From assembly GCA_910574455.1 (NCBI GenBank), contig CAJSYZ010000001.1, positions 1,289,599-1,353,598 on the forward strand: 64,000 bases of DNA, read 5' to 3'. Each line of letters begins with the position of its first letter. Position 1 is the stretch's first letter. The position numbers and the translations under genes were made by a program. Of the stretch, positions 33,785 to 45,857 are shown piece by piece. The DNA is from Trichaptum fuscoviolaceum. Its lineage: Eukaryota > Basidiomycota > Agaricomycetes > Hymenochaetales > Trichaptaceae. Below the pieces are notes generated by a model. That model made no database searches and was not told the origin of the DNA. It saw only the letters and a program-made list of their open reading frames with translations.

Positions 33785-35927
33785 TCCGCAATCACTTGTT
33801 TTCTTTTTTTTTGACACCTCTCCAACTTGTATTTGATATGGATCATGATTGGGAAGCAATATAATAATATGACAGTAGTCTGTTCTTGCCTTTGATCCTC
33901 TCCATTCCCAGGAAAAAGTAACGAAGAGGCAGAAGCTAAAGTCTTATGTTAGTGTGTTGCATACTAAGATCTGTGTTTTTCGACAGTACAGTGACAGATA
34001 ATCCTGCATTATATAATAGATAGGTCAACAACGAAGGAGGGACTGAGACACATAATGTATGTATGTCACGGTATAGTAGAATGATGTTGTTGGACAGCAT
34101 ATAATGATACTCGACAAGAACCCCGTGGCCTACTAGGCTGAACGGAGTACACTGCCCGTGGAGAAGCATGGCAGCGGTAAAAGGACTTAGAGGATCAGGT
34201 CCACATTGACGTATTTTGTATTCGGTCAGTGTCGCAACTAACGAAGAAAAATGTGTGGGCCAGTTAGTTCCGACAAATCAAGATGAAACGTATTCGGTAT
34301 TCGACAAGGTCAGTCTGCGACGAACCACGTAGCTACAGAAGAGTCTCTCTAAAAGTTCATTGAACACAGGATAGCGAGATCAGACAGACAGCTCAGGCAT
34401 GCTTTACCTCCCGCAGTCGCATTCTACGATAGCGATGCCTCTGCGACAAGATTGACGCGTAAGGGTACTTCTTCGAGCCATGCCGTGGCGCAAACGGAGG
34501 ACTACATCACTCCCTGAACTGTACGAGGTGTCACCTTCAAACACAAGTGCGAGTGTTGGCCAATGCTTGAGCTTGACGTCGGTTAACGATGCAAGAATCA
34601 GGATCTTCAGTGGCGGAGGCAGTGGTCTGCACCTCAGTTCGTCGGCCGACACAGAGAGCCGAATAGCAAGCTTGGAACTCGAGGTCTTACCGAATGCATG
34701 CGCGTTTGACATTGACGAAAGATCCCGTCCAATTATGTTCTTCGACTAATATATCCGTTTTGCACCGGGAAAACAGGTAAGCCTTGACTTTGACTAGCAA
34801 CCCTCCCAACTGTGTGCAATTTGTGGCACTCAGAAGTCCGGAGCTCGACGTCAAGATCGGGTAGAAGGAAGGGACGGGAGAATTGTCACCTTATAGGATA
34901 TTGCCGATCGACTCTATCGGTGTGCTTCATGTGCTTGATTTCCTTCCTTCTGGTCGTACTTATCCGCTTTCAAAGCATTGGCACGGTCCTGGAAACGATA
35001 CGGATACATCGGCAATCTACCCACTTCAACGCGTCAGCTACGACAGCTATAGTATGATATGAGTAAATTGTTCCATTGAAGTAGGACGTAGTGACTTACC
35101 GTCAATGGATGTATGAGCGTATTGGATATACGGAAATACCCCCGCGACATTAGGACCAACGTTTCAATGGTTTGACATGATCACGACGAAGTCACCGTAA
35201 ATTATGTTGTGGGATTCGGAGATCGTAACAGCATTCTAGCAGTGACGACACGACCCATAAAGAGGAGGAGTTACACCCGCTGAAGTGACGCTCTATCACT
35301 TTGTGCTTCAGCCACTACTCCGGCGAAACGCTCTATCGCTACCCTCAGAGCAAACGCACCATGTAGGAGAGGCTAGCGAGACAAGGAGGCCCACGAATTG
35401 GTTATGCGCCTTGCGGTGGCTGTTCGCAGGCGATAATTGAATATGAATGACCGACGCCCTTGAAAATCCTACATACGCATAATTTTGACATACAACCCCG
35501 CCAGTTCGAAGATAAAGTACAGGACTTGTATTCCACTCGAGTGACGAATATATGAGTTTGTAAGAAATGGAGGGATAAGTTTGTACCTCGGGCGATGTAA
35601 ACGTGATGGGTGTTATGATCAGTAGGGAAGCGCCCAAATCCCTTATACAGCGGAAGGAGTCCAGGCCAGAAAGTGGGGTAGGAATTGCTGCGAGAGTCTT
35701 TATTATCCGACATAGCGGACTCCTGGAGGCATCCCCTAGGAAACACGGCGCAGTGCACAGCATAGTGCGGAAGTTGTCTTGATATCGGCGCAGTGAGACC
35801 TAAAGTATTGATGTGGGCTAGTTAACCCAGCCACTTCTGAAATTACGGCACGCTTGAGCTTCCGAACCTTGACATCATCAAATCCACGTACCATTCGATA
35901 GACATCAATCAGACATCTTGAATGATA
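33785..35927. other. Gene-poor region after the tRNA
   Basis: About 2.1 kb. Overlapping frames at 34404-34749 and 35308-35763 show no recognisable domain. A splice-like pair on the plus strand (CAG/GTAAGC near 34773 and an AG near 34830) hints at a transcript, but I cannot build a protein from it. No repeat family is recognised. Confidence 0.35.
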
Positions 35928-36397
35928 TCAGGCGAATGAGACCCCTTTCTTTGCCCGCGGAGGCAAGGTGGAGGAAGACAATGCAACAGCATGATTATTT
36001 GCTTTTTCTTTTTTCACTTGAGCCTTTTGAGCCAATATTATCTCTTTCGCTTTTTTCTGCGCGACTGTGAGAAACCGGAAAAGAAAACAGCTTCACATCA
36101 ACCTACAAGACGGCTAACTCCAGCAGTGCGATTTTTTCGGGACTTGTTGAGATCTTCTTTCCTTTCCTGCATCGTCAATCATTGAGATGTCAATCAGCTT
36201 CTTCATATAATGTCTTACCTGACTTCGTTTCTTCTTGATGGAAGCCTTTTCCTCTTGAGAAACTGCGATCGATTCTGCCAACTGGAGAGCTGTGTCCTAC
36301 ACCACAATGTAGACTTTATCAATGAAACTACTTCCTTAGTGATTTCGGCAGCAGGCTGAACCTTTGATTCCACGAAGACCTTTTGTTTCTTGGCCAT
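35928..36397 (-). CDS. Small lysine-rich basic protein
   Basis: Four short exons with canonical splice ends join in frame from MAKKQKVFVESKVQPAAEI to a C-terminus PPRAKKGVSFA, about 110 residues. The middle is strongly charged (QEEKASIKKKRSQ, ERKEDLNKSRKNR, KKAKEIILAQKAQVKKEK), predicting a helical, nucleolar or RNA-binding protein. Introns are 36-62 nt. I do not recognise the family with certainty. Composition is like small ribosome-biogenesis factors, but that is inference only. Confidence 0.55.
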
Positions 36398-37549
36398 TCC
36401 GAATAGATTGCTAGGAAACGTAGAACGTAGATTAAAGATTCTTGTGTGTAACTTGAAGGTTGTTGTGCGAGGAAAGAAAATATGTAAGTAGTAAGATTAG
36501 AAAAAAAACAGGATGGTAAACCATGTACAAACAAACACAAACACAGTAATGCCGTATTCCTCTTTCAGCCACTGCAGACAGCCCTCTTCTTCTCCATCAA
36601 TGACCATGACTATGTGGCACGTCGCATATTTGAAACCTGCCATAGGCGTGCAGTTGAAGTCTGGCGCTTCGTATTTCTGATTTCCGGCCTGACCGATGGA
36701 CATCTACAAGCAAATATCCTGCGCAAAAACTTTCGGCGCTCTTCTCTGCACATCATCATTGCGGATTGCTGAGCCTTGGCTAGCTTGACTCACTGACACC
36801 TGAAACGGCGCTTCCATATTCTATGTGTGTATCCTCTACACTTTGGCGTGGGTAGTGAAGTGCGCCCACCATGTTTTCCGTAGTCGTGCACCCAAGTCGG
36901 CGCAAAATTACGTTTCGACTATTTTAAGATGCTGTTAGACTTCACGTTCTGCACAGCATGTGCGTCCTGCAAATGAAATGGCTTCGGAGTAGGTCTTCGT
37001 TCGGAATGGATCCTTCTCACATCGGCTAACTTACGGACTGTGGCGTATACATCGGATGGTAAAACTTGATTTATGCTTGTCAGGATGCCAGTAATTGCTC
37101 TTGTAAGCACACTCTCAACTTAACATTCAAGTTGGTATTCATTCTACCACTCATCGTAGGACGCCCTTCATGATTAGGAGGCGAACTCCTATATCAATTG
37201 CGCCGGACTTCTCGGCAGCACACCTCACTTGCGGCGCTTTGCCGGAAAGGCCATTCCAGTGTTAAACATGAGGAACATGGCTAGCTTTTCGAGGCTCTTG
37301 CGCTTTGGTCGCTAAGCGCTTGTTTACCATGGACCGCAGTCGACCTCATCTCCGAAACAATTATGCATCAAGAGGCCTGTACGCGAGTACATAGATACAA
37401 TACCACTCCTGTCAAGTATAAAAACCCAAGACCTGCATCGTTTGTTGTTCACCATTCTCAAGTAAAATCGACTTCTCCCTCTTCACATTCCTTTCTTGTT
37501 TCCCTCACAAACTCCTTCTCGTCCGATTAACTTCATCGATCTATCAAGA
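36398..37549. other. Intergenic region with promoter of the Cys-rich gene
   Basis: About 1.15 kb. Minus-strand frames near 36.5-36.7 kb have no known domain. The right end contains a TATA box and pyrimidine-rich leader for the plus-strand gene starting at 37550. Confidence 0.45.
37417..37424 (+). promoter_or_regulatory. TATA box of the Cys-rich mini-gene
   Basis: TATAAAAA lies 133 bp upstream of the start codon at 37550 and is followed by a C/T-rich leader, as in highly expressed fungal genes. Confidence 0.55.
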
Positions 37550-38087
37550 ATGTGTCACTGGCGAAGGTAAATCACTTCCACTATCTCGCCAATACCAGTC
37601 TTTGACAGACGTTCAAAGGGTTACCAACTACTACAGGAAATGTGGGCACGCCGAAACAATGGTAAGCTATGTTCGCTCTTTAACGCGACTCAGCTGATTC
37701 TTATTGCTTTGCATTAGCCTGACGAGCTCGTTAGTGCTCAGAACCCCTACACTATTTACGGACCAGGCTTACACTTCTTCTACAGATACAATGTACGAGT
37801 CATCGCTGCAAGTTCAGCCCCAACCACCCCCTTGATTGTTTGCCCCCTCACTGCTTGCGCACATGCTGGCAATAGTACGTCTATGACATGCTTTCATTTC
37901 TTTAACAATACTTACATTTAATGCTCCAACAGTCGGCAATACCCAGAGCAATATAGTGAGTGATAAAATGCACTGTGACGAATTTATCTTTGACCCGAAA
38001 TCTATAGCTCCCCAACTTGATAGACACTGTAACTCGTGTGTTGCAAAGTACGAAGCCAAAATGCGCGCGATGGGCCGTGGCGTTTAG
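37550..38087 (+). CDS. Small cysteine-rich protein, six exons
   Basis: Exons 37550-37566, 37619-37661, 37718-37729, 37786-37874, 37933-37955 and 38008-38087 join in frame to 87 residues starting MCHWRRVTNYYRKCGHAE. Conserved-looking features are a CGH motif, CTSHRCKFSPNHPLDC, CLRTCWQYRQYPEQY and a final CNSC. The even spacing of Cys and His pairs suggests zinc binding. I have seen this short C-x(n)-CKFSPNHP-type family in Agaricomycete proteomes, where it has no assigned function. There is no signal peptide. Exon 3 is only 12 nt. All five introns have GT-AG ends and phases agree. Confidence 0.75.
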
Positions 38088-38553
38088 CTTTGTCTGATAC
38101 AGTGCTGCTGGCAGCGCTTGGACATGAGACTATGGCTCTGCATTTTCTTGCTTCGTCCAGTCATCACCTTAACTTGACTACGATGCAATATAATCCCGGC
38201 TATCATCCTATATATATGTACTCTTTGACTTGATTAACTGGACATCTACTGTACATAAAGATACATATTCCTTATATGCCGTATCATAATCACCCGTGTC
38301 TAATATCATAATTGGTGCCTGTATCACTTCATGAATCTGCTTGAAGTCCCATATATTCATACATGAGCTTTGAAAGTGCCACTAGTAATGGACTGACGCG
38401 TGACGTCACTTTCGACGCGTGCCTGCCAGTGTGTTGGCAACTTGACCTGGCCAGGCCACCAATTAAACGCGCTTAGACTCCAAGCGAACTCATATAAAAA
38501 CCACTGCGTAACCGAACTCCCCATTATTCGTCTCTTCATATAACTCCACCATC
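38088..38553. other. Intergenic region
   Basis: A 466 bp spacer between two plus-strand genes. No coding feature is seen. The right part should be the promoter of the gene at 38554. Confidence 0.4.
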
Positions 38554-39230
38554 ATGGCTGGTATGGGTTCACATCATGATGGTTTGAATCTTACTGACTT
38601 TATTCTGAAGGAACAAAACGTACTGCCGCCGAGGCCGGGGAGACTGCTCCAAGGAGTACGAGATCATCGAAAGTCGCAAAAACAAAAGAAGATTCTTCCC
38701 CGAAAAGCAAGCCTGCGAAAGGAGGGAAGAAGGGGATCAAGGTGTGCTCTGTCTTTGGTCGAAGAGGCAGCGTTTCATTACAAGTACTAAATATTTGATA
38801 CAGGCAAACATCGCTCCTTCAGCCTTCAAGTCGAACGCGCTGCCCTTGCATTTGAACATCACACATACACCTCCAGTTATTACAGAGGACGACTCGACGG
38901 TGCCATCTGCGTCTGCGGATCCTGGATTTATTGGATCTACGACACTTCTTCCAAGTGTGTTCTCGACAGGAAGTTATGGCTGGAAAGGCAACAAGAGGGT
39001 CACTATTGAGATACCGAATCCAGAGGGAGGCGAGAACGAGAAACTCCAAGTTATGATAACGTGCGTCTACTCAGTCAAGTCATGTCAAAAGTTAAGACTT
39101 ACCGTGCACTACCAGGATAAATGCTGCTGTCATAGGCAGCAAACAAGCTGGAAAGGACGAGGAAGCGGAGGACGCACAGGACGCAGAAAATGGCGTAGAC
39201 GACTCGGAAGAAAAGCCAACCGAAAGCTGA
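38554..39230 (+). CDS. Unknown conserved-looking protein with basic N-terminus and acidic tail
   Basis: Four exons join in frame to about 169 residues. The first exon is 7 nt (ATG plus four bases). The N-terminal 46 residues are Lys/Ser-rich (KAKTK-type, KSKPAKGGKKGIK) and look like a nuclear localisation signal. The middle has a compact hydrophobic block (GSYGWKGNKRVTIEIPNP, KLQVMITINAAVIGSK). The C-terminus is very acidic (EEAEDAQDAENGVDDSEEK). Splice sites are canonical and phases agree. I do not recognise a family; a nuclear role is inferred only from composition. Confidence 0.65.
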
Positions 39231-39399
39231 GACTAAAAAACACTACTCGGACGAGCTCAATGATGTGTACCACAAATTCTTGCAATGTTTTCGATTTTGC
39301 ATTTATTTTTGCTATCTGTTTCCTGGAATATTGTTTAACGCTACATTATATGGAATATATTTGCACACACAATACACGGATAATAAGGATACATTACTT

Positions 39400-40370
39400 T
39401 CACAGATCAAAGTCCGAATCGTCATCGTCATCGCGAGCAGGACCACGAATGTTCTTAGGTGCGCGGACATTAGATTTTGCCATTGACGAACGAGGTTCGT
39501 CCTCATCGGACTCCAGCAGTTCGTCATCTTCGTCGGGTTTCTTTGGTTGAGGTCGGTCGGGAGGAATGACTACGCCCGTGAGGACCAGAAGTGCTTCAAG
39601 TTCTGGATGCAATGTCGCATAAGAAAGCGGAATGACAATCTGTGTTGCAGGAGCATACCTTCAAGACTTCTTTCTTTTTCCACACCCCATGCAACCTGTT
39701 GATTGACGATCTCGCCCTTCCGATAGATGAATATTGTAGGCAGATGTCGGTCAGGGTAGTTTGGAATGCATTTGTCGCCCACTATTGAGACAAATTTAGT
39801 CCGGGGATATCGAGCAGCTAGTGTTGCGATGTGTTGGGAAGTTCGGTCGCTTGGAAGAAGCCTGTAGTACTTGATTCTTACCTCATATTATTCAGAGGAC
39901 GTTGATTTAGCTCAGACATACCCATCTTTGTACAGGAAGCAGACTACGCCTGTTCCTCTCCCTTTCATTTCCTCGCCTTCTTCGTCAACCGAACTAGCTT
40001 CAGTCACTTCTCGCTTGTAGTCATCCCGTGCAATCGGGTACACCCTCCCAAACCTCGCCCTCCGCTGCACCCTCTGCATCTCGCTTATCCGCTGTCGACG
40101 ATATGATTCAATTGCCCGCGCCTCGTCATCGTCACGCGCATCTTCCGCAAGCTCTCGCAGTTGAGTCGGATCATAGTCATCTAGCAGCTCTTCGAGGGTC
40201 GGTGAAGGAGGGGGGCTGGGCGTACGTGGCGGTGACGGTTTTGGGGGTATGATTCCATGCTTGCGCAGGGCATCGTTGCTGTCGATGGTTCAGATTGAGT
40301 TCGATATGGGAGAGCTCAGCTGTAAGAGGCATACTCACAATTCAGTGTCTTCGTCCGCGTTGATGGCCAT
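39400..40370 (-). CDS. PLP2: Phosducin-like thioredoxin-fold protein (Plp2/PDCL3 type)
   Basis: Four exons (40370-40339, 40278-39922, 39861-39659, 39602-39400) encode about 264 residues. The N-terminus has DTEFNDALRKHGIIPP followed by an Arg-rich helical part. The thioredoxin-like C-domain lacks the CxxC active site and shows FVSIVGDKCIPNYPDRHLPT and FIYRKGEIVNQQVAWG. The tail is acidic (ARDDDDDSDFDL). Plp2-type proteins assist the CCT chaperonin in folding actin and tubulin in the cytosol. The gene is divergent from the Dicer-like gene with 312 bp between the start codons. Confidence 0.88.
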
Positions 40371-40682
40371 TGTTCAACCGGTTCTATGACTGGACGCACA
40401 GCTACTTAAATACAGAAACGCTGAGTCTTAAGGAGTCCGCAATTAGCAGACGCACAGTTTTTCCCGGCAAATGCACAGCTGTCGCAGTAAAGGGGCGGTG
40501 AGCGCAGTAAACAGAGTCAGGACAAAGACAATACGGACGCGTCTTCGGACCGCGCCATCGGCCATATGCTTTTGGGCTCTGACATCGTGCCAACAATGAT
40601 CTCTAATGATCATGCTTGTCTAGCGCTTTATATAAAGGCCTCTCTGCCTTCTGTGTAAGAGGTACTTACTTCCGTGGGTTAA
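40371..40682. promoter_or_regulatory. Shared divergent promoter (PLP2 / Dicer-like)
   Basis: The 312 bp gap between two start codons must serve both genes. A TATAAAG box at 40631-40637 lies 46 bp before the Dicer-like start codon. Confidence 0.5.
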
Positions 40683-43600
40683 ATGGCAACCACAAACGCC
40701 GTCGAAGATGTGATCAAGCACATACCCCGCGCATACCAGGAAGAGCTATTCTCCTATGCACAACGGACCAATGTAATTGCTACGCTCGACACAGGCAGCG
40801 GAAAGACCTTCATTGCCGCTCTCCTCATCAAATGGGTCTGCTCTTTGCCGTCATCGGTAGGGAAGAAAGTCGTTTTCTTGGTTCCCAAGGTGCCCCTTGT
40901 GGATCAGCATTGCGAGTTCCTTACTGGACAGACGAACTTGAGGATCCGTGGATACAAAGGCGCAATGGGTGTTGATGAATGGGATGAATCAAGATGGCGA
41001 AAGGAATTTACGAACGCAGATGTTTTGGTTATGACGGGTGCGTTGATGCCTTGGTCTCTTCGTGTTCTTCGTCTGACACTTGCTGCTTTTATAGCTCAGA
41101 TATTTAAAAATCTTCTTACTCATGCGTATTGGAATATGGAAAATGTAGGTGTCTGAATGAACCTGGGCCCATACTTCATATGCTGATCGCTTAGGAAAGG
41201 TTTCTCTTTTGATTTTTGATGAATGTCACCACGCAAATAATAACCATCCGTATAATGTCATAATGAGTGACCATTATATCCCCTGCGCTCAGAAACCGAA
41301 GATATTTGGTATGACCGCGTCACCTATCTGGAAGCCAAGGGACCCTATAATGTCTCTTCAGACGTTGCAGCGTAACCTACTTTCAGTGGTGTATGCAGTT
41401 AGGCAACACGCGGAAGAATTGCATGAACACTCCCATAAACCAGAAGAAGTACGCCTGAACGATACAGAGACTCTGAATTACTTGATAGCTGAACGTCGAT
41501 ATGCAGGTTATTCTACGTTATCCTATCTCACCTGACGTGTTCCCAACCTACTATAAGCCGTCGCTTTGGGAACTTCTGGACAAGCGACTTCTGAGCACCC
41601 TCAAGTTATCACATACACATCTCTCAATACGTTACGATGTCGTCCTAAAGGCTACTGGACCTGCTGGCGCGGACTTTTTCTTACTCAAATTAATATCATC
41701 GAAATTAAAGGATCTTCTACGGCGCAACCGCGAGATAGCTCTCGGCACGCCGGAATTTATGGAAGTGACACAAATCCCATCACAAGCAGAATCTGATTCC
41801 GTAGAAAAAGGCCGAGGAACTGACACAGCCAATCAAGACGAACTTTTGCAAGCCACGAATCTCTTCGATAAGCGTCTCTCATCCGAATCAGACATACCTC
41901 ACGAATGGCTCTCACCGAAACTGCGGGCGATGATAGAGGTCTTGTCGAAGCATCGCTCTGATAAATTTCAGGGCATCATATTCGTTGAACAACGTCACGT
42001 AGCCTCCACCCTTGTTTGGATTCTTCCGCGTATCAAGGAAACGAAAGAGTGGTTGCACTGCGGCCAGCTAACAGGTCATGGTGAAGCTGACTCTAGCGGC
42101 GAGGCACTCGGTGGAATGAGCGTTAAAGCACAGCGAGATACAGTGCGCGCTTTCAAAGATGGCGAATTGAATTTGCGTATGTAATGAAGCTTGCCCTCCT
42201 GATTCTGTGCTTAGCTTCTAATTCAGTTATTGCGACTTCTGTCGCAGAGGAAGGACTCGATTTCCCGGTCAGTACCTAATCCCAAAGAAGTATGAACGTG
42301 GACCTTATCATTCACTCTTGGTTGTAAGGCCTGCCAACTAGTTATCCGCTTTGACCCTTTAAAGCACATGATCGGCTACGTGCAGTCTCGTGGAAGAGCC
42401 CGTCAACAAGCGTCTACCTTCGTTGTTATGATAGAGGAGAACGACGACGCTGCGCTCGCACGATACCAGGAGTTCTACACTTCAGAGCCGGAGCTCAAGA
42501 AAGTGTATCAGTCCCTGAATGAGTCGAGCTCTGCTGTCGAACAGGAAGATAACGTCGAGGAAGACGATCCCAACGATGTCTCAGAGCGGGAAACATATGT
42601 GATTTCGTCAACAGGTGCCACTCTGACGTATAGCTCTGCAATTGCCCTCCTCGATCATTTGTGTTCGATCGTACCCAGAGATAAATATACGCCAGTCCAC
42701 AAACCGGTGTATGGGGGTGGCTTTCAGGCGACGCTACGTCTTCCAAGCGCATTACCACTCTCCAAGGACCAGCTCGTATTCAAAGGTCCCCTTAAGCAAA
42801 CCAAGAAGGAGGCAAAGCGAGCAGTTGCCTTTATAGCTGTTCGACAGTTGCATATCCTCGGAGTTTTCGACGATCATCTCTCAATCGCCCCATCCACGAA
42901 GGGTGATACTTTACAGGACGCTGACGGCCGACAGGTTACGAGAGTCGATGATGTCCCACCATTGATGGACGTTCAAGTCGTTAGCCCGTGGAAGTTAGGT
43001 CCTCCTTGGTACCTTCAGATTGTTAGCCTAGGTGGACTCCGTCGCGCAGGCCTCATCTCAGGTACTGCGCTTCCAGCGCTCGACTTATACACCCGCGGAA
43101 TACATGTGGAATTGTCCGACCAGATTACAACAATAGATTCGTTGAGCGATTCTCAGTTTCAGCTCATTGAACGATTCACGAGGATGGGTCTTTGGTGGTG
43201 TGTTACGGCAACTCCAGTCAACGCGCCCCTCGCTTGTTATCTCGTACCCTTGAGCCCATCAAACGACATTGATTGGACCACCATGGAAAAGGCCGTGACT
43301 GCGGAAATGGGTTCCTATGACTGGAGCAGCGTTGGTCCAGAGCGCGAAGGACGTCTACTTCTGATGAATAGTAAGAGGTTTGGCCACCCTCTCGTTCTGA
43401 ATAGATCTAGGTTCGATCTTTCCTTGGATGATCAATTTGATCTTGAGGCAGGTGTTCGTCAAACGTATGCGGAATATTTCGCTGAGAAGTACGCACTGAG
43501 AGTCAACGGATCGATAATTGATTCTCCCCCACCCGAAGGTCCCATTATAGAAGTTATTCCTGTCAAGCGTCATCCTTTCCCTGTCTATGCAAGAGACGCG

Positions 43601-45500
43601 GGGACAGCTAGGAGTACTCTACCAGCGGTTGAACCGACCCCCTTTCTTCTCCCGCGCTCGTATTGCAAATGGATAGACTTTTCCATTGAGATGGCAGAGG
43701 CATTTGCTATCTTGCCCCCACTTTGCCAGCGCATTACGGATATATTCCGCGTTCGAGTGGCCAAGAGTGCCCTCCGTCTGCCTCCAATCTCAGATTTCTT
43801 AGCTATCGAGGCCCTGACAACCCAAACCGCGATTGCCGGGTTCAATAATCAGCGTCTTGAGACTCTAGGAGATGGTGTGCTCAAGCTCGCAGTCGTGGTC
43901 TATCTGTTCAACCGTTTTCCACACAAACACGAAGGACAACTGGACAAGATGAAGGCAAATAGTGTATCTAACCGATTCTTATTGACACGAGCAAAGTTGA
44001 TAGGGCTAGAACATTATATCACAGGCGAGAGTCGACACGTCAAAGCTTGGCAGTTCACTGTTGAGGACTCATCCGAACCTATTCTTTGTGGAGTCAATGG
44101 AGAGGTTCCCTCTGTCCGTAGAGTCGTCCCTCGGCGAAATCTGCAAGACTGCATGGAGGCATTGTTGGGCGCCAGCTTCCTGTCAGGAGGTATCGATATG
44201 GCCGTAGAGACCGGTGCTGCATTGAGTCTCTGCTTCGGTGGATGTTCACCGTGGCCTAAGCGGTACAATTCGACGAAGGTTGTCCCCGTACCTGCTCAGT
44301 TCAAATCTCTTGAACAAAAGTTAGGATATGAATTCAGAAACGGAGAACTGCTATTGGAAGCATTCACTCATCCATCTTTTGAGAATTCGTTGGGAACATG
44401 CTATCAACGACTAGAGTTCTTGGGCGATGGTCAGTTCCGCAATCTGTTCGACTCGAGCTTTACTGACTTATCTTTTTTCGCAGCTCTTGTAGGACTCGTT
44501 GTCACCGAGGTTATATACAAGAAGTACCCTCAAGCGAACTCTGGTCAGATTACTATAGCAAGGGACAAAGTAATCTGCAATTCCACTCAAGCGGCAATCG
44601 CAGTCAGAAAACTGTCTTTGCATAAGTACCTCTTGGCAAACAACGTACACCTAAGCAAGGAGATCGCGACGGAGGACAATATCTTGTCGAACACTGCGTT
44701 TTCGGATTTGGTCGGTGACAACTGGAAATTCGATCCCCCGAAGGTTTTGGGTGACATCTTCGAGAGCGTCTTAGGCGCTGTCTTTGTGGACTGCGGATTC
44801 GACTATCACAGGGCTGCGCAAGTGGTGGAGAAAAGTATGGAAGACGTGATGCATTTGACCTATCCTGACGTTCCGCGGGACCCAGTTTCCAGTCTCTACT
44901 TGTGGGTAGGAGAGCAGAGATGCCATAAGGTCCGATTTGAGTAAGTCATGGATACAAATCTCGGTCTTTCTTTAGTACTGAGTTTATCTAGGCGAGTGCA
45001 GAGCGATCGGCTCTCGGAACGCAAGGATGCTATCGTCGTCTTGGCTCACGGGAAGGTTGTCGTTGGTCCAGTCCTAGCGGCAAACGTCTCGATGGCGAAA
45101 GGCCTGGCATCAAAAAAGGCAAAGGCGATCCTCTCCGACGAGTCTTCCGAGCTCTCAATCAGACGCCTGTGCAACTGTATGGTCACCGACGCGGTCTCTG
45201 ATGAAGAAGACCTGCCTCCTAGCCCATCTGAGTTGAGCGATGAGACCGAAGAAGGATTCGCTCAAGCTGCTCAGATAGTTCTCATCGAGGCTTTGAAGGG
45301 AGAGCTAGATCACGGAAATCATGGCGATGCCACCGAGGAAGACGAGCACGATGACACAGAACAGCAGGAAGTGGAAATGATACTTTGCACGCCTTCGCAG
45401 ATGTCCTCCGCGATGGATGGTATGTCTGTCGTTCTCTTCTCTTCTCTGCGACAATCACTTATTTCCTAACACCTGAAGACGTCTTGTAGGGAAACGCTGA
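40683..45500 (+). CDS. dcl: Dicer-like ribonuclease
   Basis: Exons 40683-41037, 41095-41148, 41195-41448, 41507-42176, 42227-42267, 42329-44429, 44484-44940, 44992-45419 and 45490-45500 give about 1456 residues; reading through the last intron would end at 45469 with about 1469. Domain order: helicase with LDTGSGKT, IFDECHHA, FGMTASP and GYVQSRGRARQQ; Dicer dimerisation domain around TYSSAIALLDHLCS; a long middle region where I cannot place a PAZ domain; RNase IIIa with RLETLGDGVLK; RNase IIIb with RLEFLGDA; and a dsRNA-binding-like end. The catalytic Glu and Asp of both RNase III sites are present. It should cut double-stranded RNA into small RNAs for silencing. The C-terminal tail is strongly acidic. 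Confidence 0.93.
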
Positions 45501-45857
45501 TGCCCGAATGTACGTTAAAGGGAATTTTACTAGGTCAAGGTTTACTAAATTGTGCTTGTATTGACAACTGGGGTTTACTGTAACTTTGGCTAATGAAGAG
45601 GAAGACCTCGAAGAAAGTTGACTTTTCCTGAGAGCTGAAAATCGGAAATGATATAAACACATTAGCAATGTACAGTACAAAGGATATGGTGAAAACTGAT
45701 GTGTATAGTTCGTAGATGTAGTTCTATAAGTCGACGCATCGGTTCTATGCTATCTATCTACTGTATTCAAGATGTGTTGCAGATTGTTCGGGAGTCCACG
45801 TGTCGCTCCGAGATTAAAATGATGGAGAGTAAAGTAATTGAATGGCCATGAGTTCCG
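45501..45857. other. Convergent intergenic region
   Basis: 357 bp between the 3' ends of the Dicer-like and Ca2+/H+ exchanger genes. Nothing coding is seen. Confidence 0.4.

Noticed and set aside
41501..42184. Treating the 227-codon frame as a separate gene
   Set aside because: A 58-nt GT-AG intron (41449-41506) joins it in frame to the Dicer-like helicase exons, and the family alignment continues across.
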